Below are positions 9,222-18,555 of a stretch of DNA of 64,000 nucleotides, piece by piece. How positions within the stretch are numbered: the stretch's first letter is position 1; the number at the start of each line of letters is the position of its first letter. The notes beneath the pieces are model-generated. The model did not search any database. It was not told where the DNA came from and saw only the letters and a program-made list of their open reading frames with translations. This DNA comes from Burkholderia ubonensis (GTDB taxonomy: Bacteria > Pseudomonadota > Gammaproteobacteria > Burkholderiales > Burkholderiaceae), in the NCBI RefSeq assembly GCF_001718695.1, contig NZ_CP013422.1:62001-126000 (forward strand). The letters are read 5' to 3'. The translations under genes and the position numbers were made by a program.

Positions 9222-10577
9222 TTACACGTTCCGCACGAACCACGTCCGCTTCGCCGCGCCCAGCAGCGCGCGATACGCGAGCCACGACACCACGAAGGTC
9301 GCCGGCGCCGATAGCGACGCGGCGAATCCCGACGCCTGGTTCAGCGCGAGTCCGGCGAACGCGCCCGCGAACCACGCAATCAGGCCGCCCGGATTGAAGG
9401 TCGGCACGTGCGCGTCGCGGCATTCGATGTCGTCGCCCACGAGTTGTCCGTAACGGTCCGAGAGAATGTGCGCGAGCGCGACTGCGACCCACGCGACGAC
9501 GAAGATGCCCTGATACGCGAGCGCCTGCAGAATCCGGGAAAAGACGTCGGCCATCATCAAGCCGTACACCACCGCGCCCACCACGACCGCCCACACGAAC
9601 TTCGGTGCGCGCAGCCCGGCCACTTTCTGAAAGAACGCCTGCATGTTGACCGTCGCGAGATAGTAGTTCGCGGTGTTGATGCGCGACTGCGTGACCCACA
9701 CGAACAGCAGCCCCCACACGCCCATCAGCTTCAGCAGCGCGAGCACGACCGATACTTCGGACAGCGTGCCGAGCCCCGGCGTCGTGCTGACGACGTAGAT
9801 GCCCACCGCGCCGTTCAACAGGAACGTCACGAGATAGAACGGCATGCCGAAGTTGAAGCGGCCGTGATAGCTGGCGTCCTCCTTGCGGCCGAAGCGCGCG
9901 TAGTCGAACGTGAACATCATCAGCACCCACACGCCCATGTAGTAGACGAAGCACTGCCACCAGCCGCCGGCCGGCGCGCCGCCTGCCGGTCCGAAATCGA
10001 GCCAGGCGGCGTTGTAGCCGTACTCCGCCGTCGTGAGTCCGACCGCGGCACACAGGCCGATCAGGTAAAACGGCAGCAGCGTGCCGTTGAACTTGTCGAG
10101 CCAATGCTGCACGCTGCCGAACACGAGCGGCACGCTGTAGCACACCACGATCAGCGCGACCCACTTGTAGTCGAGCGCGGGGAACTGGTGATGCGCGGCG
10201 ACCGCGATCACCGAACCCTCGAACACCGCGTAGTAGATTGCCGTCGCGAAGAAGATCAGGGTGGCGAGCGCCGCGCCCGCGCTGCCGAACAGCACGCGCG
10301 AGAACAGCGCGACCGACAGGCCCGTGCGTATCGCGTAGCGGCTGATGATCGAATTGACCACGCCGTACGACACGACCGACAGCGCCATGCCGATCAGTGC
10401 GTTGCGGGCGCCGTAGCTGAGCGCGAGCGTCGCGCCGACGACGATGTAGAACACCGCGCTGCACACGGCCCACCACGCCATCGTCAGCGAGAAGGGCGGC
10501 ATGCGCGCGTGATCGGGAATGGCGAGCGTCGACAGGTCGAGATCCTCGTCGGCGTCGGCATGAGCCAGGTTGGCCAT
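9222..10577 (-). CDS. NCS1 family permease (purine-cytosine permease-like)
   Basis: A 451-residue polytopic inner-membrane protein with about 12 hydrophobic segments. The N-terminal region AWWAVCSAVFYIVVGATLALSYG and the loop RYAIRTGLSVALFSR resemble nucleobase:cation symporter-1 members (codB, allantoin and hydantoin permeases). ATG 10577 is preceded by GAGGAG at good spacing. The gene is last in the pxpA-carrier-carboxylase-pxpB-pxpC run on the minus strand, after a gap of 194 bases. It probably imports the compound processed by that cluster, such as 5-oxoproline or a ureide or lactam. The transported substrate is inferred only from context. Confidence 0.82.
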   Translation of the reverse strand: MANLAHADADEDLDLSTLAIPDHARMPPFSLTMAWWAVCSAVFYIVVGATLALSYGARNALIGMALSVVSYGVVNSIISRYAIRTGLSVALFSRVLFGSAGAALATLIFFATAIYYAVFEGSVIAVAAHHQFPALDYKWVALIVVCYSVPLVFGSVQHWLDKFNGTLLPFYLIGLCAAVGLTTAEYGYNAAWLDFGPAGGAPAGGWWQCFVYYMGVWVLMMFTFDYARFGRKEDASYHGRFNFGMPFYLVTFLLNGAVGIYVVSTTPGLGTLSEVSVVLALLKLMGVWGLLFVWVTQSRINTANYYLATVNMQAFFQKVAGLRAPKFVWAVVVGAVVYGLMMADVFSRILQALAYQGIFVVAWVAVALAHILSDRYGQLVGDDIECRDAHVPTFNPGGLIAWFAGAFAGLALNQASGFAASLSAPATFVVSWLAYRALLGAAKRTWFVRNV

Positions 10578-10771
10578 GGTGGTGCTCCTCGATGAGCAAA
10601 GCTGCGAACGACGTCCTGGCCGCGGCAACTGCTTCCGCAGGGTTGCCCCGACGTCGGATGGGCAACCGGTCCGGCTGAAACGGCGCGCACGCATCCGCCG
10701 CGCGGCACGCGGTCGCGCGGGAATGAATGCGGAGCGAGAAAAGGTGCCGGCGGCGCCGGGCCGCGCGGCGT

Positions 10772-11767
10772 CTAGCCCTGAAGCGCGGCGCGCAGCAACG
10801 CCAGGCGCTGGCGGTACGCGCGGCGTGCCGCGAGCGCGTCGGCCATCGTCACGGGCACGAAGCGCGCGCGATGGTTCGGCTGCATCTGTCCGATCAGGTC
10901 CATGTCGGCGCTGATGACCGTGCCGATGGTCGCGTAGCCGCCGCCGGAGACCGCATCGCGATGCAGGATGATCGGCTCGAGCCCGGCCGGCACCTGGATC
11001 GAGCCGACCGGATAGCATGCGTCGACGATGTTCGACGGATCCGCGCCCGCGCCGAACGGTTGTTCGCGCGGCCGAAACTGCAGCGGCCGCCCGTTCTTGT
11101 AGCGGTAGCCGATGCGGTCCGCCTCGGGCGCGACGGTCCACGCATCGTCGAAGAACGTCTGCGCCGACGCGTCGGTCAGCCGGTGGTGGTACAGGCCCGT
11201 CAGCACGCGCAGGGCGACGTGGCTGTCGAGCGGCCGGCGCATCGATGCCGGCAGTTCGCGCCCTTCGCGCGGCGCGCCGTGCACGGCGCCGACCGGCAGC
11301 CGATCGCCTTTCTGCAGGCGCCGGCCCGCAAGGCCGCCGATCGCGCCGAGCGTATAGGTCGAACGGCTGCCGAGTACGACCGGCACGTCGATGCCGCCCG
11401 CGACGGCCAGATACGCACGCGCGCCGGCCTTCACGTACTGGAACGACAGCACGCTGCCCGCGCGAATCCGGAGCGCGACGTCGCAGCTTTGCGCGATGCC
11501 GTCGATCTTCGGCGTCATCTCGGCGCCGGTGACGGCGATGAGCGCGTCCATATGGAACAGCAGTTCGGGGCCGAGCAGCGTGCATTCGAGCACGGCCACC
11601 TCTTCGGGATTGCCGACCAGCAGGTTCGCCGCGCGCGACGCGTACTGGTCGAGCGAGCCCGACGGCGGAATGCCGACGTGATAGCAGCCTTGCCGGCCCA
11701 TATCCTGGACGGAGGTGGCGAGGCCCGGTTTCAGAACCTCGATCAGATCGTGCGGATCAGTCGGCAT
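10772..11767 (-). CDS. pxpC: 5-oxoprolinase subunit C / biotin-dependent carboxyltransferase AHS2 domain protein
   Basis: A 331-residue KipA/AHS2-type protein starting MPTDPHDLIEVLKPGLATSV. The motifs VQDMGRQGCYHVGIPPSG and the run AYLAVAGGIDVPVVLGSRSTY are diagnostic of the family. It pairs with PxpB. In E. coli PxpABC hydrolyses 5-oxoproline to glutamate with ATP. ATG 11767 lies inside the end of pxpB, with an 11-base overlap, indicating translational coupling. The same fold forms half of the carboxyltransferase domain of urea carboxylase, which matters here because biotin carboxylase and carrier genes are in the same operon. Confidence 0.88.
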   Translation of the reverse strand: MPTDPHDLIEVLKPGLATSVQDMGRQGCYHVGIPPSGSLDQYASRAANLLVGNPEEVAVLECTLLGPELLFHMDALIAVTGAEMTPKIDGIAQSCDVALRIRAGSVLSFQYVKAGARAYLAVAGGIDVPVVLGSRSTYTLGAIGGLAGRRLQKGDRLPVGAVHGAPREGRELPASMRRPLDSHVALRVLTGLYHHRLTDASAQTFFDDAWTVAPEADRIGYRYKNGRPLQFRPREQPFGAGADPSNIVDACYPVGSIQVPAGLEPIILHRDAVSGGGYATIGTVISADMDLIGQMQPNHRARFVPVTMADALAARRAYRQRLALLRAALQG

Positions 11768-12632
11768 GCAGCACCTCGACGAGAGAACGGTTATACGCAT
11801 CGGGATCGCGCCGGAACGCGTCGAGCGAGAACTTCACGGGGCGCACCCGCAGCGAGAAGGTTCCGGCGTCGACGGCCGCCACTGCTGCGTCGTACGCAGC
11901 GCGATCGATCGGCTGGAACTTCACGATGTCGCCGGGCCGGAAGAACACCATGAAGTCGTGCAGATAGTCGAGCCGCTGCGCGGGATCGAAGATCGGCGCC
12001 GGCGTCACGCCGAACATCTGGTAGCCGCCCGCGCCGCGCACCGAGTAGATGCAGCCGAAGCAGCCGCCGTGCCCGACCGTGAGCTTCGGCGTGTCGGTGC
12101 GCGGCCGCAGGTATTTCGGCACTTCGAGCTGGCGCGCGCGTTCGACCATCTGATACATGAACGGCAGCCCCGCGACGAAGCCGACCATCGAGACGAACCA
12201 CGGCGAACCGGAGTGCGCGGCGATGAATTCGTCGACGTCGCGCTTGCCGTTGATGCGCGCGGCGTACTCGAGATCGGTCGACGTCGGATCCTGATGACGC
12301 TCGCGAAACCGCATCATCGTCTCGTGCGTCCACGGGTCGTTGTAGAGCACGGGCACCTCGACGATACGCGTGTCGAGTTCGAGCGGCGCATCGCCGGCCT
12401 CCGTCTCGATCGTCCGGAGCAGCGCGACGAGCGCGTCGGGCTCGATCACGTCGGGGTCGTAGCGCACCTGGTAGGACGCGTTCGCCGGACAGATCTCGGT
12501 GATGCCCGGCACCGCGCGGCGCTGCAGTTCGCGCGTGATCGCCGTGCCCTTGAAGAAGGCGTCGAGCGACATCGATTCGCTGATCTCGACGAACACGAAC
12601 TCGTCGCCGCCGAAGGTATAACGGGCCGTCAC
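11757..12632 (-). CDS. pxpB: 5-oxoprolinase subunit B / AHS1 domain protein
   Basis: A 291-residue KipI/AHS1 protein. Conserved stretches include FVSMVGFVAGLPFMY, LRPRTDTPKLTVGHGG and YSVRGAGGYQMFG. The start is GTG at 12632, overlapping the biotin carboxylase stop by 4 bases (GTGA), with a GGAGG-like site just upstream. It forms a complex with PxpC. The N-terminal 90 residues precede the usual AHS1 core and include the CPANASYQVRYDP segment common to this family. Role: 5-oxoprolinase subunit or, given the operon, a carboxyltransferase half. Confidence 0.88.
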   Translation of the reverse strand: MTARYTFGGDEFVFVEISESMSLDAFFKGTAITRELQRRAVPGITEICPANASYQVRYDPDVIEPDALVALLRTIETEAGDAPLELDTRIVEVPVLYNDPWTHETMMRFRERHQDPTSTDLEYAARINGKRDVDEFIAAHSGSPWFVSMVGFVAGLPFMYQMVERARQLEVPKYLRPRTDTPKLTVGHGGCFGCIYSVRGAGGYQMFGVTPAPIFDPAQRLDYLHDFMVFFRPGDIVKFQPIDRAAYDAAVAAVDAGTFSLRVRPVKFSLDAFRRDPDAYNRSLVEVLHAD

Positions 12633-14092
12633 TGTGCCTCCCCGACGCGCGTGGCGTCTGCTTCCGTATCCGCGTGTTGCCGGGCGCGGGCCGTCACGGC
12701 CTCGCGCCATTGCGGCATCCACGCTTCGAGAAAATTGGTGTGGTAGCGGCCGGCCCGCACGTCGTCGTCCGCGAGCAGCGCGAGGTGCAACGGTGCGGTG
12801 GTCTTCACGCCGCCGACGTGCAGCTCGCCCAGCGCGCGCGCGAGGCGTTGCAGCGCGGCCGCGCGGCTCTCGTCGTGCACGATCAGCTTGGCGAGCAGGG
12901 AGTCGTAGAACGGCGGCACGACGTAGCCCGGATAGAGCAGCGAGTCGATGCGTGTGCCGGCGCCGGTCGGCCACACGAGCGTATCGATGCGTCCAGGGTT
13001 CGGACGGAAATCCTGCAACGGATCTTCCGCGTTGATCCGGCATTCGATCGCCGCGCCGCGCATCGCGATGTCTTGCTGCGCGAAACGCAGCGGCTCGCCG
13101 TCGGCGATGCGCAGCGTCTCGCGCACGAGATCGATGCCCGTGATCGCCTCGGTCACCGGATGCTCGACCTGGATGCGGGTATTCATCTCGATGAAGTAGA
13201 ACTCGCCGCGGGCGTCGTCGTACAGATATTCGAGCGTGCCCGCGCTGCGGTAGCCGACTTCTCGCGCGAGACGCGTCGCCGACTCGCACAGCGCGTCGCG
13301 CTGCGCCGGCGTAAGCGAAGGCGACGGCGCCTCCTCGAGAATCTTCTGGCGTCGCCGTTGCAGCGAACATTCGCGCTCGAACAGGTGCACGACGTTGCGG
13401 CCGTCGCCCAGCACCTGCACCTCGATGTGCCGCGCGCGTGCGATGAAGCGTTCGAGATAGACGCCGCCGTTGCCGAACGCGGCCTGCGCCTCGCGCTGCG
13501 CGAGCGGCAGCTCGGCCTCGAGTTGCGCGGCGTCGTGCGCGACGCGGATGCCGCGCCCGCCGCCGCCCGCGGCCGCCTTGATCATCAGCGGATAGCCGAT
13601 GCGCGCAGCGACTGCCTGCGCTTCTTCGAGCGAGTGCACGACGCCGTCGCTGCCGGGCACGGTCGGCACGCCGGCGCGCTGCGCGGTTTCGCGTGCGCGG
13701 GCCTTGTCGCCCATCGTCGCGATCACGTGCGCGTCGGGGCCGACGAAGATCAGGCCGGCCGCCTCGACCTGCGCGGCGAAGGCCGCGTTCTCGGACAGAA
13801 AGCCGTAGCCGGGATGAATGGCGTCTGCGCCGCAGCGGCGCGCGGCATCGAGAATGGCCGCGGGATTCAGATAGCTCTTCGCCGCATGCGACGGGCCGAT
13901 GTGGATCGCTTCGTCGGCCATGCGCGCGGCGAGGCTGTCGCGGTCGGCGTCGCTGACCACGGCGACCGCGCGCATGCCGAGCTCGTGTGCGGCGCGGATG
14001 ATGCGCACCGCGATCTCGCCGCGGTTCGCGACCAGCACGGTCCGGATCCGCGACGGGCGATAGAACGTGCCGGAGGAAGTTGCGAGGCTCAT
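12629..14092 (-). CDS. Biotin carboxylase (AccC-like) of the pxp operon
   Basis: A 487-residue ATP-grasp biotin carboxylase. It shows VLVANRGEIAVRIIRAAHELG at the N-terminus, HPGYGFLSEN, the glycine-rich ATP loop KAAAGGGGRGIRV, ERECSLQRRRQK and the catalytic EMNTRIQVEHPVTE. It carboxylates biotin on a carrier protein using bicarbonate and ATP. The neighbours are an 81-residue biotinyl carrier 4 bases upstream and pxpB overlapping downstream, so it is a dedicated paralogue rather than the fatty-acid accC. The N-terminus SGTFYRPS echoes the GTFYRRPS in the adjacent carrier protein. Confidence 0.9.
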   Translation of the reverse strand: MSLATSSGTFYRPSRIRTVLVANRGEIAVRIIRAAHELGMRAVAVVSDADRDSLAARMADEAIHIGPSHAAKSYLNPAAILDAARRCGADAIHPGYGFLSENAAFAAQVEAAGLIFVGPDAHVIATMGDKARARETAQRAGVPTVPGSDGVVHSLEEAQAVAARIGYPLMIKAAAGGGGRGIRVAHDAAQLEAELPLAQREAQAAFGNGGVYLERFIARARHIEVQVLGDGRNVVHLFERECSLQRRRQKILEEAPSPSLTPAQRDALCESATRLAREVGYRSAGTLEYLYDDARGEFYFIEMNTRIQVEHPVTEAITGIDLVRETLRIADGEPLRFAQQDIAMRGAAIECRINAEDPLQDFRPNPGRIDTLVWPTGAGTRIDSLLYPGYVVPPFYDSLLAKLIVHDESRAAALQRLARALGELHVGGVKTTAPLHLALLADDDVRAGRYHTNFLEAWMPQWREAVTARARQHADTEADATRVGEAQ

Positions 14093-14096
14093 CGCG

Positions 14097-14342
14097 TCAC
14101 TCCTCGATCCGCATCAGCACCTGGCCTGCGTCCACCGGCTCGCCGTCTTCGACGAGCAGCTCGGCAACACGCCCCGACACGTCGGCTTCGATCTCGGTGA
14201 ACTGCTTCATCACTTCGACGAGGCCGACGACCGCACCCGCCATCACGGGCGCGTCGACGGCGACGTAGTAGTCCGCGTCGGGCGACGGACGGCGGTAAAA
14301 GGTGCCCGGCAGCGGGCTGACGATATCGTGCAATGCCATCAT
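14097..14342 (-). CDS. Biotinyl carrier protein, minimal (BCCP-like)
   Basis: An 81-residue lipoyl/biotinyl domain. The expected biotinylated Lys is in EVMKQF (about residues 43-48), a variant of the usual EAMKM hairpin. The N-terminus SPLPGTFYRRPSPD matches the linker found before biotinyl domains of AccB. It is half the length of AccB because it lacks the N-terminal dimer region. It lies between pxpA (13-base gap) and the biotin carboxylase (4-base gap), so it should carry carboxyl groups for this operon's own complex. Confidence 0.87.
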   Translation of the reverse strand: MMALHDIVSPLPGTFYRRPSPDADYYVAVDAPVMAGAVVGLVEVMKQFTEIEADVSGRVAELLVEDGEPVDAGQVLMRIEE

Positions 14343-14355
14343 GCGTCTCCTTGAA

Positions 14356-15138
14356 TCAGTGATGTGCGGCGAGCGGTAGCGGGGCGGCGGTGCGAATGCC
14401 TTCGCGAACCAGCGCGTCGCGCGTTCTGCGCACGAGTTCGAGCGCGCCCGGCGTGTCGCTATGGATGCAGACGGAGTCGAAATCGATGTCGATGTCGTCT
14501 CCTTCGATCGTATGCACCTTGCCGTCGATGCAGGCGCGCAGCACCTTGTCGGCGACCAGGCCGGGATCCAGGCGTCCGACGCGGCGCGTGAACACGATCG
14601 AGCCGCTGCGGTCGTAGTCGCGATCGGCGTAGAACTCGCGCACCACCGGCTGACCGTATTCGGCGGCGACGCGGTACGTCGCCGACGCTTCCATGCAGTA
14701 CAGCCACAGGCCGGGATCGACGCGCTGCAGCGTCTCGATCAGCAGCCGCGAGAACGCCTCGTCGGCCGCCGCGTGCATGTAAAGCGCGCCGTGCGGCTTC
14801 AGATGCTGAAGGCGCACGCCGTAGAGCCGCGCGAACTCGCGCAGCGCGCCGAGCTGGTAGACGATGTCGTTGACGAGCGCCTGCGGCGTTTCGGCGATCG
14901 CGCGGCGGCCGAAGCCGACCAGATCGCGAAAGCCCGGATGCGCGCCGATGCCGACGCCGGCGGCGCGCGCCAGCTGCACCGTGCGCGCCATGATGTTCGG
15001 GTCGCCGGCATGAAAGCCGGTGGCGATGTTGGCCGAGCTGATCAGCGGCATGATCTGTTCGTCGACGCCGTCGCCGATCGTCCACGGGCCGAAGCCTTCG
15101 CCCATGTCCGAATTCAGGTCGACGCTTTGCTTGCTCAT
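14356..15138 (-). CDS. pxpA: 5-oxoprolinase subunit A (LamB/YcsF family)
   Basis: A 260-residue YcsF-type TIM-barrel-like protein beginning [15 protein letters not shown], with [28 protein letters not shown] and [11 protein letters not shown]. These Asp and His residues form the presumed metal or catalytic site. In E. coli PxpA is the subunit that, with PxpBC, opens 5-oxoproline. It is the first gene of the minus-strand operon, and the divergent LysR regulator starts 254 bases away. Confidence 0.9.
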   Translation of the reverse strand: MSKQSVDLNSDMGEGFGPWTIGDGVDEQIMPLISSANIATGFHAGDPNIMARTVQLARAAGVGIGAHPGFRDLVGFGRRAIAETPQALVNDIVYQLGALREFARLYGVRLQHLKPHGALYMHAAADEAFSRLLIETLQRVDPGLWLYCMEASATYRVAAEYGQPVVREFYADRDYDRSGSIVFTRRVGRLDPGLVADKVLRACIDGKVHTIEGDDIDIDFDSVCIHSDTPGALELVRRTRDALVREGIRTAAPLPLAAHH

Positions 15139-15392
15139 GCTTGGGGATCCTCCAGGTTCTCGGTCGATGCGCGCTGCTGCGCGAGCCGAAGCAGTGTCGA
15201 AAGGAGGTTAGCCGCGCACGGGACGTCAAAATAGTTCTATTTTTGTATGCGACGTATCGATTTTTTCGATATCGACGAGAACGGGCGCGAGCCCGGCCCC
15301 GGCTGGACTTCGGGGCCTTCATGGATCCCCGCCGGTGGCGGTCGCGCGATCGATATGATATTTATTGCGCACCGCTCCGCTTCCCGTCGGCC
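15139..15392. promoter_or_regulatory. Divergent pxpA / lysR control region with inverted repeat
   Basis: An AT-rich 254-base region between pxpA and the divergent LysR gene. TATCGA at 15255-15260 and TCGATA at 15266-15271 form a perfect inverted repeat around five T residues. Inside it, T15257 and A15269 define a T-N11-A LysR box. A TATGAT at 15354-15359 could be the -10 element of the lysR gene. This is the expected position for autoregulation plus control of the pxp operon. Confidence 0.55.
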
Positions 15393-16307
15393 ATGGCCCT
15401 GACCCTCAGACAGCTCAAATACTTCGTCGCCACGGCCGAGCTTGGCCAGATCTCGCAGGCCGCGATCCAGCTCACGATCTCGCAGTCGGCCGTGACGAGC
15501 GCGATCAAGGAGCTGGAGGAAAGCCTCGGCACGCAACTGTTTCTGCGCACGTCCGCGGGCGTGACGCTCACCGACACCGGCTGGCGCTTTCTCAATCACG
15601 CGTATGCCATCCTGTCGTCGGTCGACGAGGCGATGCGGGTTCCGAACCTCGCAAGCACGGTGACGGGCACGCTCGCGATCGCCGCGAGCTACACCGTGCT
15701 CGGCTATTTTCTGCCGCAACATGTGCTGCGCCTGAGCACACTTTATCCGCGGCTGACGATCAACCTGCACGAACTGAACCGCGAGTCGATCGAAGAGGGG
15801 CTGATCGCGAGCCGCTACGACATGGCCGTGCTGCTGACGTCGAACGTGTCGAATCCCGAACTCGTGCTGGAGCCCGTGATCCATTCGGTGCGTCGGTTGT
15901 GGGTCGGCGCGCATCATCCGCTGCTCAAGCGCGAGAGCGTCACGTTCGCGGAGGTGGCGAACGAACCGTTCGTGATGTTGACGGTGGACGAGGCCGGCCA
16001 GACCGCGCTGCGCTACTGGAGCGAGACGCCGTATCGGCCCAACGTGATCCTGCGCACGTCGTCCGTGGAGGCCGTGCGCAGCATGGTCGCGAACGGCAGC
16101 GGCGTCGCGATTCTGTCCGACATGGTGTATCGGCCGTGGTCGCTCGAGGGGCGGCGCATCGAGACGATCGTGTTACGCGACCCGGTGCCGCCGATGAGCG
16201 TCGGCCTTGCGTGGCGCAAGAACATCGAGCTGAGCCCCGCGATGCACGCGCTGCGCGACTATTTCGTCAGACCAGCGGAAATCGGTGGGCCGCCCAAGCG
16301 GAAGTAG
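15393..16307 (+). CDS. LysR-type transcriptional regulator of the pxp operon
   Basis: A 304-residue LysR protein starting MALTLRQLKYFVATAELG. The helix-turn-helix reads QISQAAIQLTISQSAVTSAI, followed by a LysR substrate-binding domain from about residue 90. An in-frame extension upstream to 15141 crosses the control region and is not coding. Transcription diverges from pxpA, the usual layout for regulation of the adjacent operon. The inducer is probably the imported substrate or 5-oxoproline (inference). Confidence 0.88.
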   Translation: MALTLRQLKYFVATAELGQISQAAIQLTISQSAVTSAIKELEESLGTQLFLRTSAGVTLTDTGWRFLNHAYAILSSVDEAMRVPNLASTVTGTLAIAASYTVLGYFLPQHVLRLSTLYPRLTINLHELNRESIEEGLIASRYDMAVLLTSNVSNPELVLEPVIHSVRRLWVGAHHPLLKRESVTFAEVANEPFVMLTVDEAGQTALRYWSETPYRPNVILRTSSVEAVRSMVANGSGVAILSDMVYRPWSLEGRRIETIVLRDPVPPMSVGLAWRKNIELSPAMHALRDYFVRPAEIGGPPKRK

Positions 16308-16426
16308 TAGGTGGGGCTGATTGCGCGAAGCCTGAATCCGTTTTGCCGTGCTGGCTGGATAGGGCATCCCATCCGTCTGACGAGCCATGCCGGCGACGCC
16401 TGGAGCCGTAAACGCAACCAGACAGT

Positions 16427-16447
16427 GCGCCCGAGCCGTTCGGGCGC
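16427..16447. terminator. Hairpin between convergent lysR and lipoprotein genes
   Basis: GCGCCCGA at 16427-16434 pairs perfectly with TCGGGCGC at 16440-16447 around a 5-base loop. It lies between convergent genes. It has no clear T tract on either side, so function as an intrinsic terminator is uncertain. Confidence 0.4.
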
Positions 16448-16458
16448 GCGCCGCCCGC

Positions 16459-17076
16459 TCAATAACGCGACAACTGATTGCCGTCGATCCGCACGCGGTC
16501 GCCCGGGCGCAGGTCGCCCGGCGTCGGCACGTCGAACGCGCGCGTCGAGCCGTCGCTGACCTGCACGTCGACCCGGTAGCTGCTCGGCGCCTGCTGCGCG
16601 CCCATCTGCTGGCCGATCTGGTTGCCGGCCACCGCGCCGCCGAGCGCGCCGATCACGGTCGCCGCGTCGCGGCCGTGGCCGCGGCCGAACTGGTTGCCGA
16701 TCACGCCGCCGAGCAGCGCACCGACCACGGTGCCGGCCACACCCGACGTGCCGACCGATCCGTTGACCGGCTGGATGTTCGAGACGGTGCCGTATTGCGT
16801 GCCGTAGCCGTTGCCGTACTGGCCGCCGTACGGCTGCTGATTGCCGTATTGATCGTACTGCGGCGCCTGAGCCGGATAAGCCGGCTGCTGCGGCTGCACG
16901 TAGCCCGGTTGCGCATAGGCGGGCTGCGCGTAGCCAGGCGTCGCGTACGGCTGCTGTTGATAGGGTTGGGTGCCGTACGGGCCATAGCCCGGCGCGACGC
17001 AGGCAGTCAGCGGGAGCGCCGCCACGGCGACGAGCGAGGCGAACAGAACGGTCTTCGTGGAGGGCATGCGCTTCAT
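16459..17076 (-). CDS. Glycine-zipper 2TM lipoprotein (SlyB/OsmB-like) with Tyr/Gln/Pro-rich linker
   Basis: A 205-residue outer-membrane lipoprotein. The signal ends LTACV (lipobox) near residue 26. A low-complexity region rich in Y, Q, P and G covers residues 30-95. The glycine zipper follows, GTVVGALLGGVIGNQFG and VIGALGGAVAGNQIG, which typically inserts into membranes. The C-terminal 45 residues, RVDVQVSDGSTRAFDVP and beyond, form a small beta domain. ATG 17076 is preceded by AGGAAA. A TATACT on the minus strand at 17142-17147 could be its -10. Likely an envelope integrity or stress lipoprotein. Confidence 0.85.
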   Translation of the reverse strand: MKRMPSTKTVLFASLVAVAALPLTACVAPGYGPYGTQPYQQQPYATPGYAQPAYAQPGYVQPQQPAYPAQAPQYDQYGNQQPYGGQYGNGYGTQYGTVSNIQPVNGSVGTSGVAGTVVGALLGGVIGNQFGRGHGRDAATVIGALGGAVAGNQIGQQMGAQQAPSSYRVDVQVSDGSTRAFDVPTPGDLRPGDRVRIDGNQLSRY

Positions 17077-17284
17077 GATGTTTCCTGCATCGGCAACGTG
17101 TTCGCCGGGGGGATCAAGGGACGGGGGGCGAACTCGGCGTGAGTATAAGGAATGGCCGCAGGCACGTCCGGAGCGGCCGGGTAACAACGTGTAAAGTCTG
17201 TTGCGGAGGAAATCGGCGGCGCGCGGCCGCTCCGCCCCTTCCATCGCTCAGCGCTGCGCAATCACCCGATCGGCCCCGCCATAC

Positions 17285-18505
17285 TCACGTAGCGCGTATC
17301 GCGGCCGGCGCGGCGGCCAATGCGTCCCGTGTCGACGTCGGGTACGAATCGCCGTGACCCATGTGCGGCTCGCACGGCGAGTGCCCGGGCTTTTCGAGCG
17401 CGGCGACGATGCGCTCGCTTGCATGCCCGTCGCCGTACGGGTTCACCGCGTGTGCCATCTGCTCGTATTCGTGGCGATCGTTGAGCAGCGCTTCGACCTG
17501 CGCGACGATCCGGCCGCGGTCGGTGCCGACCAGACGTGCGGTACCGGCTTCCAATGCCTCGGGCCGCTCGGTCGTATCGCGCGTCACCAGCACCGGCACG
17601 CCGAGCGCTGGCGCCTCCTCTTGAATTCCGCCCGAATCGGTAATGATCAGATGCGCCTTCGACATCAGATACACGAACGGCAAATACTCTTGCGGACCGG
17701 TGAGCGTGACGTTGCGGAGGTCGCCAAGAATCGCTTTCACCGGTCCCGTCACGTTCGGATTCAGATGCATCGGATAGACCAGCTCGATGTCGTCGTGGCG
17801 GGTCGCGAGCTCACGGAGCGCATGGCACACATGTTCGAGCGGCTCGCCGAAACTTTCGCGGCGATGACCGGTGACGAGGATGAGCCGCCGTGCCGGATCC
17901 AGAAACGGAAATCCTGCGGCGATGCGCTCCGAGAGCCACGGGTCAGCGGCCAGCTTCTCGCGTGTCTGCAGCAGCGCGTCGATCACGGTGTTACCCGTCA
18001 GAACCACCTGTTCCGGCGTCATGCCTTCGCTGTACAGGTTCTGCGCCGCGCGCTTCGAAGGCGCGAAGTGCCACGAAGACACGGCGTCCGTCACACGCCG
18101 GTTCAGTTCCTCCGGCCACGGCGACCAGATATTGCCGGTACGAAGCCCGGCCTCGACGTGTCCGATCGGGATGTGCCGATAGAAGGCGGCCAGGCTCGCC
18201 GCCAAGGTGGTGGTCGTATCGCCGTGAACCAGCACGATGTCGGGCCGGGCCGCATCGAACACCGGGCCGATGCCGTTCAGGATGTTCGCGGTCAGCTCGG
18301 ACAGCGACTGGTTTTGACGCATCAGATCCAGATCGAAGTCGGGAACGATGTCGAACAGCGACAGCACCTGGTCGAGCATCTGCCGATGCTGGGCGGTGAC
18401 ACATACGGTGACGTCGAATTCAGGGTGCTGCTTCAGCGCGCGCACGAGCGGCGCCATCTTGATCGCTTCGGGACGTGTGCCGAACACGGTCAAAACTCGT
18501 TGCAT
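17285..18505 (-). CDS. wecB: UDP-N-acetylglucosamine 2-epimerase (non-hydrolysing)
   Basis: A 406-residue enzyme interconverting UDP-GlcNAc and UDP-ManNAc, the first committed step for ManNAc-containing glycans. It has [18 protein letters not shown] at the N-terminus, [36 protein letters not shown] and [11 protein letters not shown], the hallmark set of WecB/MnaA. The tail after about residue 375 is longer than in E. coli WecB (376 aa). It is the third gene of the nfrB-nfrA-wecB run, 50 bases after nfrA. This ties it to the polysaccharide made by NfrB rather than to enterobacterial common antigen. Confidence 0.93.
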   Translation of the reverse strand: MQRVLTVFGTRPEAIKMAPLVRALKQHPEFDVTVCVTAQHRQMLDQVLSLFDIVPDFDLDLMRQNQSLSELTANILNGIGPVFDAARPDIVLVHGDTTTTLAASLAAFYRHIPIGHVEAGLRTGNIWSPWPEELNRRVTDAVSSWHFAPSKRAAQNLYSEGMTPEQVVLTGNTVIDALLQTREKLAADPWLSERIAAGFPFLDPARRLILVTGHRRESFGEPLEHVCHALRELATRHDDIELVYPMHLNPNVTGPVKAILGDLRNVTLTGPQEYLPFVYLMSKAHLIITDSGGIQEEAPALGVPVLVTRDTTERPEALEAGTARLVGTDRGRIVAQVEALLNDRHEYEQMAHAVNPYGDGHASERIVAALEKPGHSPCEPHMGHGDSYPTSTRDALAAAPAAIRAT

Positions 18506-18555
18506 ATCGATTTTCTCTATTTGATTTCCGGTCTTCTCGTCGGTCCGCGACACGC

